DNA of 64,000 nt from Lichenicoccus sp963693035 (GTDB taxonomy: Bacteria; Pseudomonadota; Alphaproteobacteria; Acetobacterales; Acetobacteraceae): assembly GCA_963693035.2 (NCBI GenBank), contig CAXMMQ010000007.1, positions 310,001 to 374,000 on the forward strand. Reading direction: 5' to 3'. The notes under the pieces are model-generated. The model saw only the letters and a list, made by a program, of their open reading frames with translations, was not told the origin of the DNA and searched no databases. This document shows positions 54,555 through 63,292 of this stretch, one piece after another. The translations under genes were made by a program, and so were the position numbers. How positions within the stretch are numbered: the stretch's first letter is position 1; each line of letters starts with the position of its first letter.

Positions 54555-56483
54555 TCAGGAGCGGTGGAAATGGCCGTAGACCGTTCTGGCGGTCTCGTGG
54601 CTGATCCCGGGCGCCGCTTCCAGATCGGACAACCCCGCCTGCTTGACGCCGCGCGCCGAGCCGAAATGGTTCAGCAGGGCGCGCTTGCGGGCGCTGCCGA
54701 TGCCGGGGATCTCGTCGAGCTCCGAGCGCGAGATCGCCTTTGAGCGCCCGGCGCGGTGCGTGCTGATGGCGAACCGGTGCGCCTCGTCGCGCAGCCGCTG
54801 CAGGTAGTACAGCACCGCGTCGCGCGGCGGCAGCTGGAACGGCGGCGCATCACCGGTGTGGAACCATTCCCGCCCGGCATCGCGGTCGGGCCCCTTGGCG
54901 ATGGCGACCAGCTTCACGTCGGTCACACCCAGATCGTCCAGCACCGAGCGCACCGCCGAATACTGCCCGGCGCCGCCATCGATCAGCAGCAGGTCGGGCC
55001 AGTCGGTGCGCGCCCCCCCGGCCTGCTCCTGCTCCTTCAGGGCGCGGCCAAAGCGGCGCTCCAGCACCTCGCGCATCATCGCGAAATCGTCGCCCGGCGC
55101 GATCGGGCCACGGATCGAGTATTTGCGATATGCATTCTTCATGAACCCCTCGGGGCCCGCGACCACCATCACGCCGTAGGCGTTGGTGCCCATGATGTGG
55201 CTGTTGTCGTAGGTCTCGATGCGCTCGGGGGGCGCCTCCAGGCCGAACAGCGTCGCCACCCCGTCCAGCAGCTTCGCCTGCCCCGCCCCCTCCGCCAGCC
55301 GGCGCTCAAGCGCCTCTCGGGCATTGGTGAGCGCATGCTCCAGCACCTGGCGCTTTTCGCCACGCTGCGGCACCGCCAGCTCGATGCGGCGCGCCGCACG
55401 ACCACCATCCCGGGCCAGTCCGGCGGCGCGCAGGCTGAGCGCCTCGCCGATCAGCTCCGCCTCCGGCAACTCGTGGCTGAGCAGCAGCAGCGGCGGCGGC
55501 GGCTTGTCGTCGTAGAACTGGGCGATGAAGGCGCCGAGGATGTCCGTCGCATCCGCGTCGCGTGCATTGGCCGGGAAGAACGCCCGGTTGCCGTTGTTGC
55601 GGCCGCCGCGGATGAAGAACACCTGCACGCTGCACTGGCCGGCTGCCTGCCACAACGCGATCACGTCGGCATCCTCGATCGAAGCCGGGTTGATGATGCC
55701 GCTGCCCTGCACGTGGGTGAGCCCGCGTATGCGGTCGCGCAGCGCCGCCGCCCGCTCGAATTCCAGCGCCTCGGCCGCCTGCTCCATCTCGACCGCCAGC
55801 TCGCGCTGCACGGTGCCTGCCTTGCCGGACAGGAATGCGCGCGCCTGCGCCACCAGCCGGTCGTAGCCTGCCTTGTCGATACGATCGACGCACGGCGCCG
55901 AGCAGCGCTTGATCTGGTGCAGCAGACAGGGCCGGGTGCGGGTCGCGAATACCGTGTCGGCGCAGGAGCGCAGCAGGAACACCCGCTGCATCGCGGTCAC
56001 GGTCTGGTTCACCGCCCAGGCCGAGGCGAACGGGCCCCAGTAGCTCGCACCCTTGGTCGGCTTGCCGCGATGCTTGGCGATCTGCGGGAAGGCGTGGTTC
56101 TCAGACAGCATGAGCCAGGGATAGCTCTTGTCGTCGCGCAGCATGATGTTGAAGCGCGGCTTCAGGCGCTTGATCAGGTTGGCCTCGAGCAGCAGCGCCT
56201 CGGCCTCGGTGTGGGTGGTGACGATCTCCATCGAAGCGGTCTCGGACACCATGCGCCGCAGCCGCTCGGGCAGGCGGGCGATCTGCGTGTACGATGCGAC
56301 ACGCTTCTTCAGCGACCGCGCCTTGCCGACATAGAGCGCCTCGCCGCCTGCATCGAGCATCCGGTAGACGCCCGGCGACAAAGGCATCGTCAGCAGGGCG
56401 CGCTCGATCGCCGCCACGCCGGCAGGCAGGCTGTCGCGCGCCCGCGGGGGCGATTCGTGTTCCGTGGTGGGCGTCTCGTTCAT
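54555..56483 (-). CDS. uvrC: UvrABC excinuclease subunit C
   Basis: Makes both incisions in nucleotide excision repair. The GIY-YIG nuclease is N-terminal (SPGVYRMLDAGGEALYVGKARSLKKRVASY, about residues 36-65). The UVR helix pair is EQAAEALEFERAAALRDRI, the RNase H-like second nuclease contains YDNSHIMGTNAYGVMVV and LLLIDGGAGQ, and tandem HhH motifs close the protein (IPGIGSARKRALLNHFGS). 642 residues. The downstream pgsA order is typical. Confidence 0.96.
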   Translation of the reverse strand: MNETPTTEHESPPRARDSLPAGVAAIERALLTMPLSPGVYRMLDAGGEALYVGKARSLKKRVASYTQIARLPERLRRMVSETASMEIVTTHTEAEALLLEANLIKRLKPRFNIMLRDDKSYPWLMLSENHAFPQIAKHRGKPTKGASYWGPFASAWAVNQTVTAMQRVFLLRSCADTVFATRTRPCLLHQIKRCSAPCVDRIDKAGYDRLVAQARAFLSGKAGTVQRELAVEMEQAAEALEFERAAALRDRIRGLTHVQGSGIINPASIEDADVIALWQAAGQCSVQVFFIRGGRNNGNRAFFPANARDADATDILGAFIAQFYDDKPPPPLLLLSHELPEAELIGEALSLRAAGLARDGGRAARRIELAVPQRGEKRQVLEHALTNAREALERRLAEGAGQAKLLDGVATLFGLEAPPERIETYDNSHIMGTNAYGVMVVAGPEGFMKNAYRKYSIRGPIAPGDDFAMMREVLERRFGRALKEQEQAGGARTDWPDLLLIDGGAGQYSAVRSVLDDLGVTDVKLVAIAKGPDRDAGREWFHTGDAPPFQLPPRDAVLYYLQRLRDEAHRFAISTHRAGRSKAISRSELDEIPGIGSARKRALLNHFGSARGVKQAGLSDLEAAPGISHETARTVYGHFHRS

Positions 56484-56562
56484 CCGGCAGATCTAGTGCG
56501 GCAAGCGACGTCGCGGGAGCCCCGACGCGTGCGCCGGGCGCTTATGCAGGGCTGATGCACTA

Positions 56563-56580
56563 ATCCACCGTTTCTGTGGA
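56563..56580 (+). repeat. 18-bp direct repeat, copy 1, with degenerate DnaA box
   Basis: atccaccgtttctgtgga, identical to 56759-56776. It continues into tgtggagaa (one mismatch from TGTGGATAA) and ctgtggaacggc, paralleling the second copy. Confidence 0.8.
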
Positions 56581-56758
56581 GAACCCTGTGGAACGGCGAC
56601 GCACAAGCGGCGCGCCTGCTGTGATCATCCCGGCTTCCTGATGATTGCCTAGATAGGCGGCAGCGGCTCTTGCAAACGCGCGACGGCCTCGGCCTCTCGC
56701 CACCTGCTGCCGCCTACACGTATGCCGTGTAAACTCAGTCGGCGCTTCGCTCAAAAGC

Positions 56759-56776
56759 ATCCACCGTTTCTGTGGA
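56759..56776 (+). repeat. 18-bp direct repeat, copy 2, running into a perfect DnaA box
   Basis: Same 18 bases as copy 1, 196 bases further on. It runs into tgtggataa (56771-56779), the exact complement of the DnaA box TTATCCACA, then ctgtgggagaacggc. Confidence 0.8.
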
Positions 56777-57033
56777 TAAGTCTGTGGGAGAACGGCAGAC
56801 AGAATCGTCCGTGCCGCGACATTGCTGGCCCCGACCGGTTTGCCCACTAAGCAGGCACCGCTCCATAAGCCACTGATTTCAATATATTCTTATAGGCATG
56901 TCTCGTCATAACAATGACTTAAATCCGCATTGCTTGGGAAATAACGGGAGTCAATGGCCCTGGTGGACAAAATACCGGCCCGACCACTCAGGGATAGCCG
57001 CCAAGAGTCTTGTTTCGTTCTCGCCGGGAGACG

Positions 57034-57051
57034 GCTCACGGCTCCGTGAGC
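57034..57051. repeat. 8-bp inverted repeat upstream of the glycosyltransferase end
   Basis: GCTCACGG-CT-CCGTGAGC. It lies about 145 bases beyond the 3' end of the glycosyltransferase gene, in the direction of its transcription. It has no T tract; a terminator role is possible but unsupported. Confidence 0.35.
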
Positions 57052-57196
57052 AGCCGTATCGTAATTGAGACCGCGCGAAAAACTTGATCAGGATTGCGCG
57101 ACCGCGCGCGTGAGCGGACACGCCGCCGCCACGCCTGCCGCGCGTCGTTCCGCCTGCTTGCTGCGCAACCGGCTGCCGACTGCCCGGTTCAGGCTC

Positions 57197-58456
57197 TTAG
57201 ATCATCGCCTCGATAACGGCGGCGATGGTGGCGGTGCAGGGCGCGGCCGAGAAGCGTTCCGCCCTGGCGCGGATCATGGTGCGGTCGAAGCTGTGCCGGC
57301 GGCCGTGGAAGCTGCGCAGCGACTCCGCGATGCCGGCGACCGAGATGTCGCGCAGCAGCACGCCGGTGACGCCATCCTCGATCACCTCGGGGATGCCGCC
57401 CATGGTGGTCGCGATCGAAGGCAGGCCGGTCGCCGCGGCTTCCGCATAGACCATGCCGAAGCCCTCGACATCGCCGCCGCTCGGCTTCACCGCCATGATG
57501 AACGCGTCGCTGCGGCCAAACTCCTCGATCACCGTCTCAGTGCTCACGCAGCCCAGGAAGCGGACGCGGCCGGATAGGCCCAGGCGATCGGCCATGCAGA
57601 TCAGCCGCGCCAGGTCGTCCCCGTCGCCGATGACGGTGTAGTGGCAGTCGATCTCGCCCTTGAGCAGGGCGATCGCCTCGAGCACGCCCTCGATGTTCTT
57701 GCGCCGGGCGCTGGAGTCGAGGCGGGCGACCGTGACCAGCCGCAGGCGCTCGCTGATGCCTGGATTGCTGTCGCGGAAGAAGTCGGGACGCATCCCCGGA
57801 GGCACCACGGTGAAATGCGATGCGGACAAACCGTACAGGCTCGCGCACAGGTCGCGTGAGAACGCGCTGTTGGCGAACATCCAGCGTGCGCCGCGCAGCC
57901 CGGCGCCGATCTGCCGGCCGCGCCAGCGCTGCACGATTGCCTGCCCCGCCAGTCGGCCGACGTTGCGGACGGTCCGGCCGGGCATCGGGTACCAGGGCCG
58001 GGTGAAGTCGTTGCCATGGACATAGGCGAACAGCGGCGCCTTCAGGACGCGGCTGTACGGAGCCAGGCCGGCATTGAGGGTGATCCAGGCATCGACCGGC
58101 TCGTGCTCGAGCTGTGGCACGTCGTCCGCCAGGTTCCAGCGCATCACCGGGCGCACGGCGACGTTCGGGCCGGCAATGTCGGACACCGGTGCCTGGCCGG
58201 TGAAGACCACGATCTCGTGGTCCTGCGAGAGGTTGTCCACCAGGCCGCGCGCATGCTCCTGCATGCCACCATGCCCGGGTGGGAACTCGGAGGCGATGAT
58301 GCCGAGCCTGAGGGCGCGCCGGGCCGGGCTGCGGGGCCGCCACAGCGGCTGGGGCAGCGACCGCTTCGGCATGTCGTGCACCAGAGGCGCCAGCGCCACG
58401 TCGGCGTGGGCGTGAGCCTCGTGATCCTGGTACCGGTCGGCGTCGAGCAACACCAT
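57197..58456 (-). CDS. GT4-family glycosyltransferase
   Basis: GT-B fold retaining glycosyltransferase, 419 residues. The N-terminal domain has GIIASEFPPGHGGMQEHARGLVDNL. The C-terminal Rossmann domain has VTVARLDSSARRKNIEGVLEAI, YTVIGDGDDLARL, and the nucleotide-sugar-binding GDVEGFGMVYAEAAATGLPSIATTMGGIPEVIEDG with the EX7E pattern. No signal peptide or membrane helix. Donor and acceptor are unknown. It lies 106 bases downstream of the 2OG oxygenase gene in the same direction. Confidence 0.9.
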   Translation of the reverse strand: MVLLDADRYQDHEAHAHADVALAPLVHDMPKRSLPQPLWRPRSPARRALRLGIIASEFPPGHGGMQEHARGLVDNLSQDHEIVVFTGQAPVSDIAGPNVAVRPVMRWNLADDVPQLEHEPVDAWITLNAGLAPYSRVLKAPLFAYVHGNDFTRPWYPMPGRTVRNVGRLAGQAIVQRWRGRQIGAGLRGARWMFANSAFSRDLCASLYGLSASHFTVVPPGMRPDFFRDSNPGISERLRLVTVARLDSSARRKNIEGVLEAIALLKGEIDCHYTVIGDGDDLARLICMADRLGLSGRVRFLGCVSTETVIEEFGRSDAFIMAVKPSGGDVEGFGMVYAEAAATGLPSIATTMGGIPEVIEDGVTGVLLRDISVAGIAESLRSFHGRRHSFDRTMIRARAERFSAAPCTATIAAVIEAMI

Positions 58457-58562
58457 GTCTGCGATCCTGGAGCGCGTTGCAAGGGAGAGCGGGTTGCGGG
58501 GACGTGCCTGCCGCCGGGGCGATGATGACGCCGCCGGCCGCCGCAGGCCTCTTGGGTTCAGG

Positions 58563-59480
58563 CTATGTCTTGCGGCCGGGCCGCGCCGCCTGGCGTGCCA
58601 GGCGCAGGCCGTCGAGCACCATCGGCGGCAGCACGTAGCGAGCGGTGCGGGCCGCGCGATCGCGAAGCGGAACCTTCACCACCTCGGCATTGAGGAACTG
58701 GGTGGTGATCCGCTCGGCCGGGGTCGGGTCGGGCCGGCCGTTGGTGTAGAAGTAGGCTGCGACCGAGCGCCGGGTGCGGCCGTCCGGGGTTTTCACCGGC
58801 ACCGGATGGCCGTGCAGGCTGTGGGCGGTGTGCATGAACACGATGGAGCGCCCGAACACCGGGACCACTTCTCGAACGCACTCGGCACGGGTCCAGAGCT
58901 CGAGCGCGCCGCCCCACTCCGGCTGCCAGCCCTTGTTCAGGTAGGTGATGAAGACCAGCCGGTTGTCCAGCTTCGTGTCCACGTGCCGGGTGAAGTCGAC
59001 ATGCACCTTGAACTTGCCGCCCACCGGGATCTCGTGCAGCCCGCCGCCGCGCAGCATCGGGTCGGTCACCAGCGCCTGGATGCCGGTCACGCCGCTCAGG
59101 AACTGGGTGAACTTGGCGCGGTGGATGGTGTCGAAATAGCTTTGGCTACCCGGTCCGAGCCGCACGTTGGGCCGGGTGCCGAACTTCACCTCGTTGGCGG
59201 TCTCGTACTTGATCCAGTCCTCGCTGCTCACGCGGTCATAGTCGGCGGCGACCCGCTCCAGCATTTGCGGGTCGAACAGCCCGTCGATCACCAGGTGCGG
59301 GAACGGCGCGGCGGTGTCGAAGCGACTACGCAACGACAGCACCGTCTCCTCGGAGAGCAGCGCCTCGTTCAGGCCGTCCGACGAATAGGTCGGCGGCAGC
59401 TCGACCGCCACTGCGTCCTGCAGGATGGCCTGCGGCGACGGGGCGGGTTCTAACGCGGCAAGGGTAGCCGAAGCAGACAT
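58563..59480 (-). CDS. 2-oxoglutarate/Fe(II) dioxygenase (prolyl-hydroxylase-like)
   Basis: 305 residues. The iron-binding HxD is at H160/D162 (FKVHVDFTRH), the distal His at about 223 (HSLHGHPVPV), and the 2OG-binding Arg at about 238 (RTRRSVAAYFYT). These match the 2OG-FeII_Oxy_3 (prolyl 4-hydroxylase-like) family. Substrate unknown; the downstream glycosyltransferase hints at a hydroxylate-then-glycosylate or surface-glycan role. GGAG lies six bases before the ATG. Confidence 0.87.
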   Translation of the reverse strand: MSASATLAALEPAPSPQAILQDAVAVELPPTYSSDGLNEALLSEETVLSLRSRFDTAAPFPHLVIDGLFDPQMLERVAADYDRVSSEDWIKYETANEVKFGTRPNVRLGPGSQSYFDTIHRAKFTQFLSGVTGIQALVTDPMLRGGGLHEIPVGGKFKVHVDFTRHVDTKLDNRLVFITYLNKGWQPEWGGALELWTRAECVREVVPVFGRSIVFMHTAHSLHGHPVPVKTPDGRTRRSVAAYFYTNGRPDPTPAERITTQFLNAEVVKVPLRDRAARTARYVLPPMVLDGLRLARQAARPGRKT

Positions 59481-59752
59481 CGGTATCTCCGTAAGGCTGG
59501 CAGCAACACGAATTCAGCACCGCAGGCGTCGCGCGTGTCTGCCGTAAGGAATGTCTCGGTGGCACTTGGTTAGAATGGATTTCCGAACCAGGGCAATGAC
59601 GAAGTCACCTGGCATTCGTTACGACACCGTTGCGGTCTGACAAAATGTTCCGACGACGATGTGCGCTTCCAGCCATCCTATTTGCAAGGGAAGCGTAACT
59701 TTCTACCCGTTAATACTTCGTTTGGATTGCTGCGCTCATGTATTGCGCCAGT
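59481..59752. other. Intergenic region upstream of the 2OG oxygenase
   Basis: 272 bases, somewhat less GC-rich than its surroundings, between the dipeptidase stop and the oxygenase start. It should contain the oxygenase promoter; one candidate is listed separately. No gene is seen. Confidence 0.45.
59616..59643 (-). promoter_or_regulatory. Candidate promoter for the 2OG oxygenase/glycosyltransferase pair
   Basis: On the minus strand TTGTCA (59643-59638) and TAACGA (59621-59616) with a 16-base spacer, about 135 bases before the oxygenase ATG. Hexamer match is moderate, so this is a guess. Confidence 0.3.
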
Positions 59753-60793
59753 TCATGGCTGCTCAGTTGCACGTTCAGCCCGTTGCAACATCCGGATAAA
59801 GTTGCCGCCCCAGAAGGCGGAGATCTCGGCATGGCCGTAGCCGCGTCGGACCAGCTCCGCGGTCACCGCCTCGCTCTCGCCGGCGTTGCTCCAGCCGGCG
59901 ATGGCGCCGCCGCCGTCGAAGTCCGAGCTGATGCCGGCATGCGCCACCCCGATGCGCTGCACCACATAGTCCAGGTGGTCGACGAAGTCCTGCACCGACA
60001 CCTGGGTCCGGCCCGGTCCCTGCTCGGCCTTGGGGCGCAGGAAGGACGGCATCGCGGTGATCTGGATCAGGCCCTCGGTGTCACGCAGCGCGTCGAGCTG
60101 CATGTCGTCGAGGTTGCGCGGATGGTCGCATAGCGCCCGGACGCAGGAATGCGTCGCCACCACCGGGGTGGTCGAGTGCATCGCCGCCTGCAGCATCGCC
60201 TGGCGCGACAGGTGCGAGACATCGACCAGCAATCCGAGCCGGTTCATCTCGGTGATCGCGTCGCGGCCGAGCCCGCTCAGGCCGCCATGCAGGGTCTCGC
60301 CATCCCCGAGGTCCCGCCGCGGGATGGCGGAGTCGGCGAGCGCGTTGTGCCCGTTATGGGTCATCGTCATGTAGCGGGCGCCCTGGGCGCGCAGGCGCGC
60401 CAGCATGCCCAGATCCTCGCCGATGGCGTGACCGTTCTCCACCGCCGGCACGATGGCGATCGCCCCTGCTGCAAAGGCGGCCTCGATCCCGTCGCCGGTG
60501 GTGCAGAGCCGGGTCTCGATCCCGGCCCGGCTCCTACCCATCAGGGCGATCGCATCGAGCATGGCGAGCACTCGGGCCGAAGCGGCTCCATAGCCGGCCG
60601 CATCGCGGCTGCCCTGCGGGATGTAGGCGGCGAAGCACCCGGCTCGCAGGCCACCGCGCAGCATCTTGGGAAGATCGACGCGGCGCTTCGCGGTATCGGT
60701 GAACGGGTCATCGGCCTCGGTGGCCGGCCAAGGGATGTCGATATGACTGTCCAGCGTGAGGACGGAGCGATGCAGGGCTGCGATGTCGGTCAT
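59753..60793 (-). CDS. M19-family (renal-type) dipeptidase
   Basis: Zinc peptidase with a TIM-barrel fold. The metal ligands are visible as LDSHIDIP, VPAVENGHAIGED, VDVSHLSRQAM and VVATHSCVRAL, with SSDFDGG near the C-terminus. 346 residues, no signal peptide. ATG 60793 (MTDIAALHRSVLTLDSH) is preferred over a start seven codons upstream. It is divergent from xth. Confidence 0.92.
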   Translation of the reverse strand: MTDIAALHRSVLTLDSHIDIPWPATEADDPFTDTAKRRVDLPKMLRGGLRAGCFAAYIPQGSRDAAGYGAASARVLAMLDAIALMGRSRAGIETRLCTTGDGIEAAFAAGAIAIVPAVENGHAIGEDLGMLARLRAQGARYMTMTHNGHNALADSAIPRRDLGDGETLHGGLSGLGRDAITEMNRLGLLVDVSHLSRQAMLQAAMHSTTPVVATHSCVRALCDHPRNLDDMQLDALRDTEGLIQITAMPSFLRPKAEQGPGRTQVSVQDFVDHLDYVVQRIGVAHAGISSDFDGGGAIAGWSNAGESEAVTAELVRRGYGHAEISAFWGGNFIRMLQRAERATEQP

Positions 60794-60906
60794 GTGGCGG
60801 CAAGCCAACGCCAACCGCGACGGTTAGGCAAGTTCGACACCAAAGCCTGCGCCGCGGCCAGGGGACGGCTTGCGTCGGGCGCCGCTTTGCGCGACCTCGC
60901 CTGCGC

Positions 60907-61701
60907 ATGCGCATCGTCACCTGGAACATCAACTCCCTGCGGCTCCGGCTGCCGCTGCTCGAACGCATGGTGCTGGCGCTGTCGCCGGACGTCGTCTGCC
61001 TGCAGGAGACCAAGGTGCCGGACGAGCTGTTCCCGCATGCGGCGGGGCCGGCGCTTGGCTATCCGCACGTCGCCTTCAGGGGCATGAAATCCTACAACGG
61101 GGTCGCGATCTTCTCGCGGCTGCCGATCACGCCGGTCGATCCGTCGCCCGACTGGTGCCTCAGGAACGACCGCCGCCACCTCGCGGTCACCTTGCAAACG
61201 CCGTCCGGCCCGATCGAGCTGCACGACTTCTACGTCCCGGCCGGCGGCGACGTCCCCGATCCCGAGGCGAACCCGAAATTCGCCCACAAGCTCGCCTTCG
61301 TGGACGAGGTCACACGTCACTTCACGCTCGCGCCGCCGCAGCGGCGGGTCCTGGTCGGTGACCTCAACATCGCGCCCGGCGAGCACGACGTCTGGAGCCA
61401 CCGGCAGCTGCTCGGCATCGTCAGCCACACCCCGCCCGAGGTGGAACGGCTGCTCGCATGGCAGCAGACCGGCTTCGTGGACGCGATGCGGCACTTCGCA
61501 CCGGCCGACCAGAAGCTCTACACTTGGTGGTCGTATCGCAACCGCGACTGGCGGCTGTCCGACCGCGGGCGGCGTCTCGACCATGTCTGGGTCACGCCCG
61601 ACCTGGTCCCCGGCTTGCAGGGGATCACCATCCACAAGGAGGCCCGCGATTGGCCGACGCCCTCCGACCATGTCCCGGTGATGCTCGAGCTGGATGCCTG
61701 A
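60907..61701 (+). CDS. xth: Exodeoxyribonuclease III (AP endonuclease)
   Basis: Base-excision-repair enzyme that cuts at abasic sites. RIVTWNINSLRLRLPLL, CLQETKVPDE, GDLNIAPGEHDVW, LDHVWVTPDL and the catalytic SDHVPVMLEL are all present. 264 residues. Its stop overlaps the likely start of the MOSC gene. Confidence 0.94.
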   Translation: MRIVTWNINSLRLRLPLLERMVLALSPDVVCLQETKVPDELFPHAAGPALGYPHVAFRGMKSYNGVAIFSRLPITPVDPSPDWCLRNDRRHLAVTLQTPSGPIELHDFYVPAGGDVPDPEANPKFAHKLAFVDEVTRHFTLAPPQRRVLVGDLNIAPGEHDVWSHRQLLGIVSHTPPEVERLLAWQQTGFVDAMRHFAPADQKLYTWWSYRNRDWRLSDRGRRLDHVWVTPDLVPGLQGITIHKEARDWPTPSDHVPVMLELDA

Positions 61702-62530
61702 TCGGCACGTCATGCGCCTGACCGGCCTGCGCCTGACAAGCCTGCGCCGCTATCCGGTCAAGGGTCTGCGCGGCGAGGACCATGCGGCGATGGAAATCGA
61801 TCCCTGCGGCCCGAGTGGTGACCGGCGTTGGATGGCGGTGCAGCCGGATGGCGTCTTCATGAGCCAGCGGCGCTGGCCGGGCATGGCGCGGATCGCGGCG
61901 ACGCTGCAGGGCGACGGCGCGCTCGTGCTGAGCTGCGATGGTGCCTCGATCCGGGTGCCGGTGCCCGACGGCGCGGCGCGGCTGCGGGTCACGGTCTGGC
62001 GCAGCGAACTGGATGCGGCGCTTGCGGGGCGGGTCGCCGATGCCTGGCTCGGCGAACGACTCGGATCAGCCTGCCACCTGGTCCATCTCGACGATCCGAC
62101 CGCCCGTCTTGTCGAGCAGATACGTGGAGTCCGGCCGGACGATGCGGTCTCGTTCGCGGACGGCTACCCGATCCTGCTCACCAGCAGCGCCTCGCTGTCC
62201 GCGCTGAACGCGGCACTCGGGGCTCCGGTCGGCATGGACCGGTTCCGGCCGAACCTGGTGATCGACGGCGCCGAGCCCTGGCAGGAGGATGGCTGGCAGC
62301 GGCTGCGCATCGGCGCCATGCTGTTCCGTGCGCCCAAGGCCTGCACCCGCTGCATCGTCACCACCCTGGACCAGGTGACCGGTCTCGCACCGGTGCCGGG
62401 CGAGCCGCTGCGCACCCTGGGCCGGCTGAGCCGCCACGCGGATGGCATCGTGTTCGGCCGCAACCTGATCCCAGAGGCGCCCGGGCGGCTCCGGCTGGGC
62501 GACGCGGTCGAGGTTCTCGGCGAGGCCTGA
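61694..62530 (+). CDS. MOSC-domain protein (YcbX/mARC-like)
   Basis: MOSC N-terminal beta-barrel and MOSC domain; relatives bind molybdenum cofactor through a conserved Cys and reduce N-hydroxylated compounds. The N-terminus has RYPVKGLRGE and DRRWMAV, the central DGYPILLTSSASLSALNA and FRPNLVIDGAEPWQED, and the likely Mo-ligand Cys is in FRAPKACTRCIVTTLD. 278 residues. ATG 61694 overlaps xth; ATG 61712 is equally acceptable. It would use the cofactor made by moaC/D/E and moeA in this window. Confidence 0.88.
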   Translation: MPDRHVMRLTGLRLTSLRRYPVKGLRGEDHAAMEIDPCGPSGDRRWMAVQPDGVFMSQRRWPGMARIAATLQGDGALVLSCDGASIRVPVPDGAARLRVTVWRSELDAALAGRVADAWLGERLGSACHLVHLDDPTARLVEQIRGVRPDDAVSFADGYPILLTSSASLSALNAALGAPVGMDRFRPNLVIDGAEPWQEDGWQRLRIGAMLFRAPKACTRCIVTTLDQVTGLAPVPGEPLRTLGRLSRHADGIVFGRNLIPEAPGRLRLGDAVEVLGEA

Positions 62531-62538
62531 GCCCGCGC

Positions 62539-63282
62539 TCAGTCCACGATCGCGTTCACATCGGTCGAGTGCACCGAGACCACCCCCTCGATCTCCGACA
62601 GGCTAGCGCTGAGATGCGTGACCGGGCGGCCGCCGCGTACCTCCAGCGACAGGGTGACGATCCGGGGGGCGCCTTCCGCCGCCTCCTGGTCGTGTTCGAT
62701 CTGCACCCGGTCGATGACGAAGCGCTGCGCCCCGCAGGCGACCAGTACGTGGCGCAGGATGCCGCGCCCGTCCCAGTAGGCGACCGTCAGGTGCGAGGGC
62801 GCCCAGCGCGAGCGCGGCAGCCGGCGCACCATCAGCGGAAAGATGAACATGATGAAGAGATGGCCGATGGTCGCCGCCACCGCCAGGACCGGCAGCCCGG
62901 CACCGCATGCCATGCCGAGTGCGGCCGTGAGCCAGACCGAGGCGGCGGTGGTCAGCCCGCGCACGAAGTCGCGCCGCATGAAGATGACGCCGCCACCGAT
63001 GAAGCCGATGCCGGACACCACCTGTGCCGCCACCCGCGAGGGGTCGAGCACCACGCGGTTGGTGGCCAGCACGTCCATGAAGCCGTACTTGGAGATCAAC
63101 ATGATCAGCGCGGAGGCGAGGCCGACCAGGCTGTAGGTGCGCAGCCCGGCGCTTTTCTGCCTGAACTCGCGCTCCAGCCCGACCACGGCGGACAGCACGA
63201 AGGCGAGGCTTAGTTCGGAAAGCTGCAGGCCGCCCTGCCCCGTCTTGGTGAGTGCGGCCTGGTCGAACAAACCGGTTATCAA
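62539..63282 (-). CDS. MgtC/SapB-family membrane protein
   Basis: Four to five membrane helices in the N-terminal half with the family motifs VGLEREFRQKSAGLRTYSLVGL, GIGFIGGGVIF and GLTTAASVWLTAALGMACG, then a soluble C-terminal domain of about 90 residues with ACT-like character. 247 residues. MgtC relatives affect Mg homeostasis and the F-type ATPase. The start is uncertain: TTG 63282 gives the full frame, no nearby ATG fits. It converges with the MOSC gene. Confidence 0.88.
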   Translation of the reverse strand: MITGLFDQAALTKTGQGGLQLSELSLAFVLSAVVGLEREFRQKSAGLRTYSLVGLASALIMLISKYGFMDVLATNRVVLDPSRVAAQVVSGIGFIGGGVIFMRRDFVRGLTTAASVWLTAALGMACGAGLPVLAVAATIGHLFIMFIFPLMVRRLPRSRWAPSHLTVAYWDGRGILRHVLVACGAQRFVIDRVQIEHDQEAAEGAPRIVTLSLEVRGGRPVTHLSASLSEIEGVVSVHSTDVNAIVD

Positions 63283-63292
63283 GGCAGGCCAA

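Larger units (their letters stand above)
56484..57196. other. 713-base intergenic region with DnaA-box-like repeats and an AT-rich stretch
   Basis: Longest gene-free stretch in the window. It holds two copies of an 18-bp repeat, one running into a perfect DnaA box, a distinctly AT-rich stretch at about 56875-56945 in this very GC-rich DNA, and an 8-bp inverted repeat at 57034-57051. A 95-codon open frame on the minus strand (56560-56847) has no features and is not called. It may be a regulatory or replication-related region. Confidence 0.5.

Noticed and set aside
56574..56594. GAAC-N6-GAAC upstream of uvrC as an SOS box
   Set aside because: The spacer is six, not seven, and it falls within the repeat that explains the sequence.
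56560..56847. 95-codon minus-strand open frame upstream of uvrC
   Set aside because: No domain, poor start context, and it spans both 18-bp repeats.
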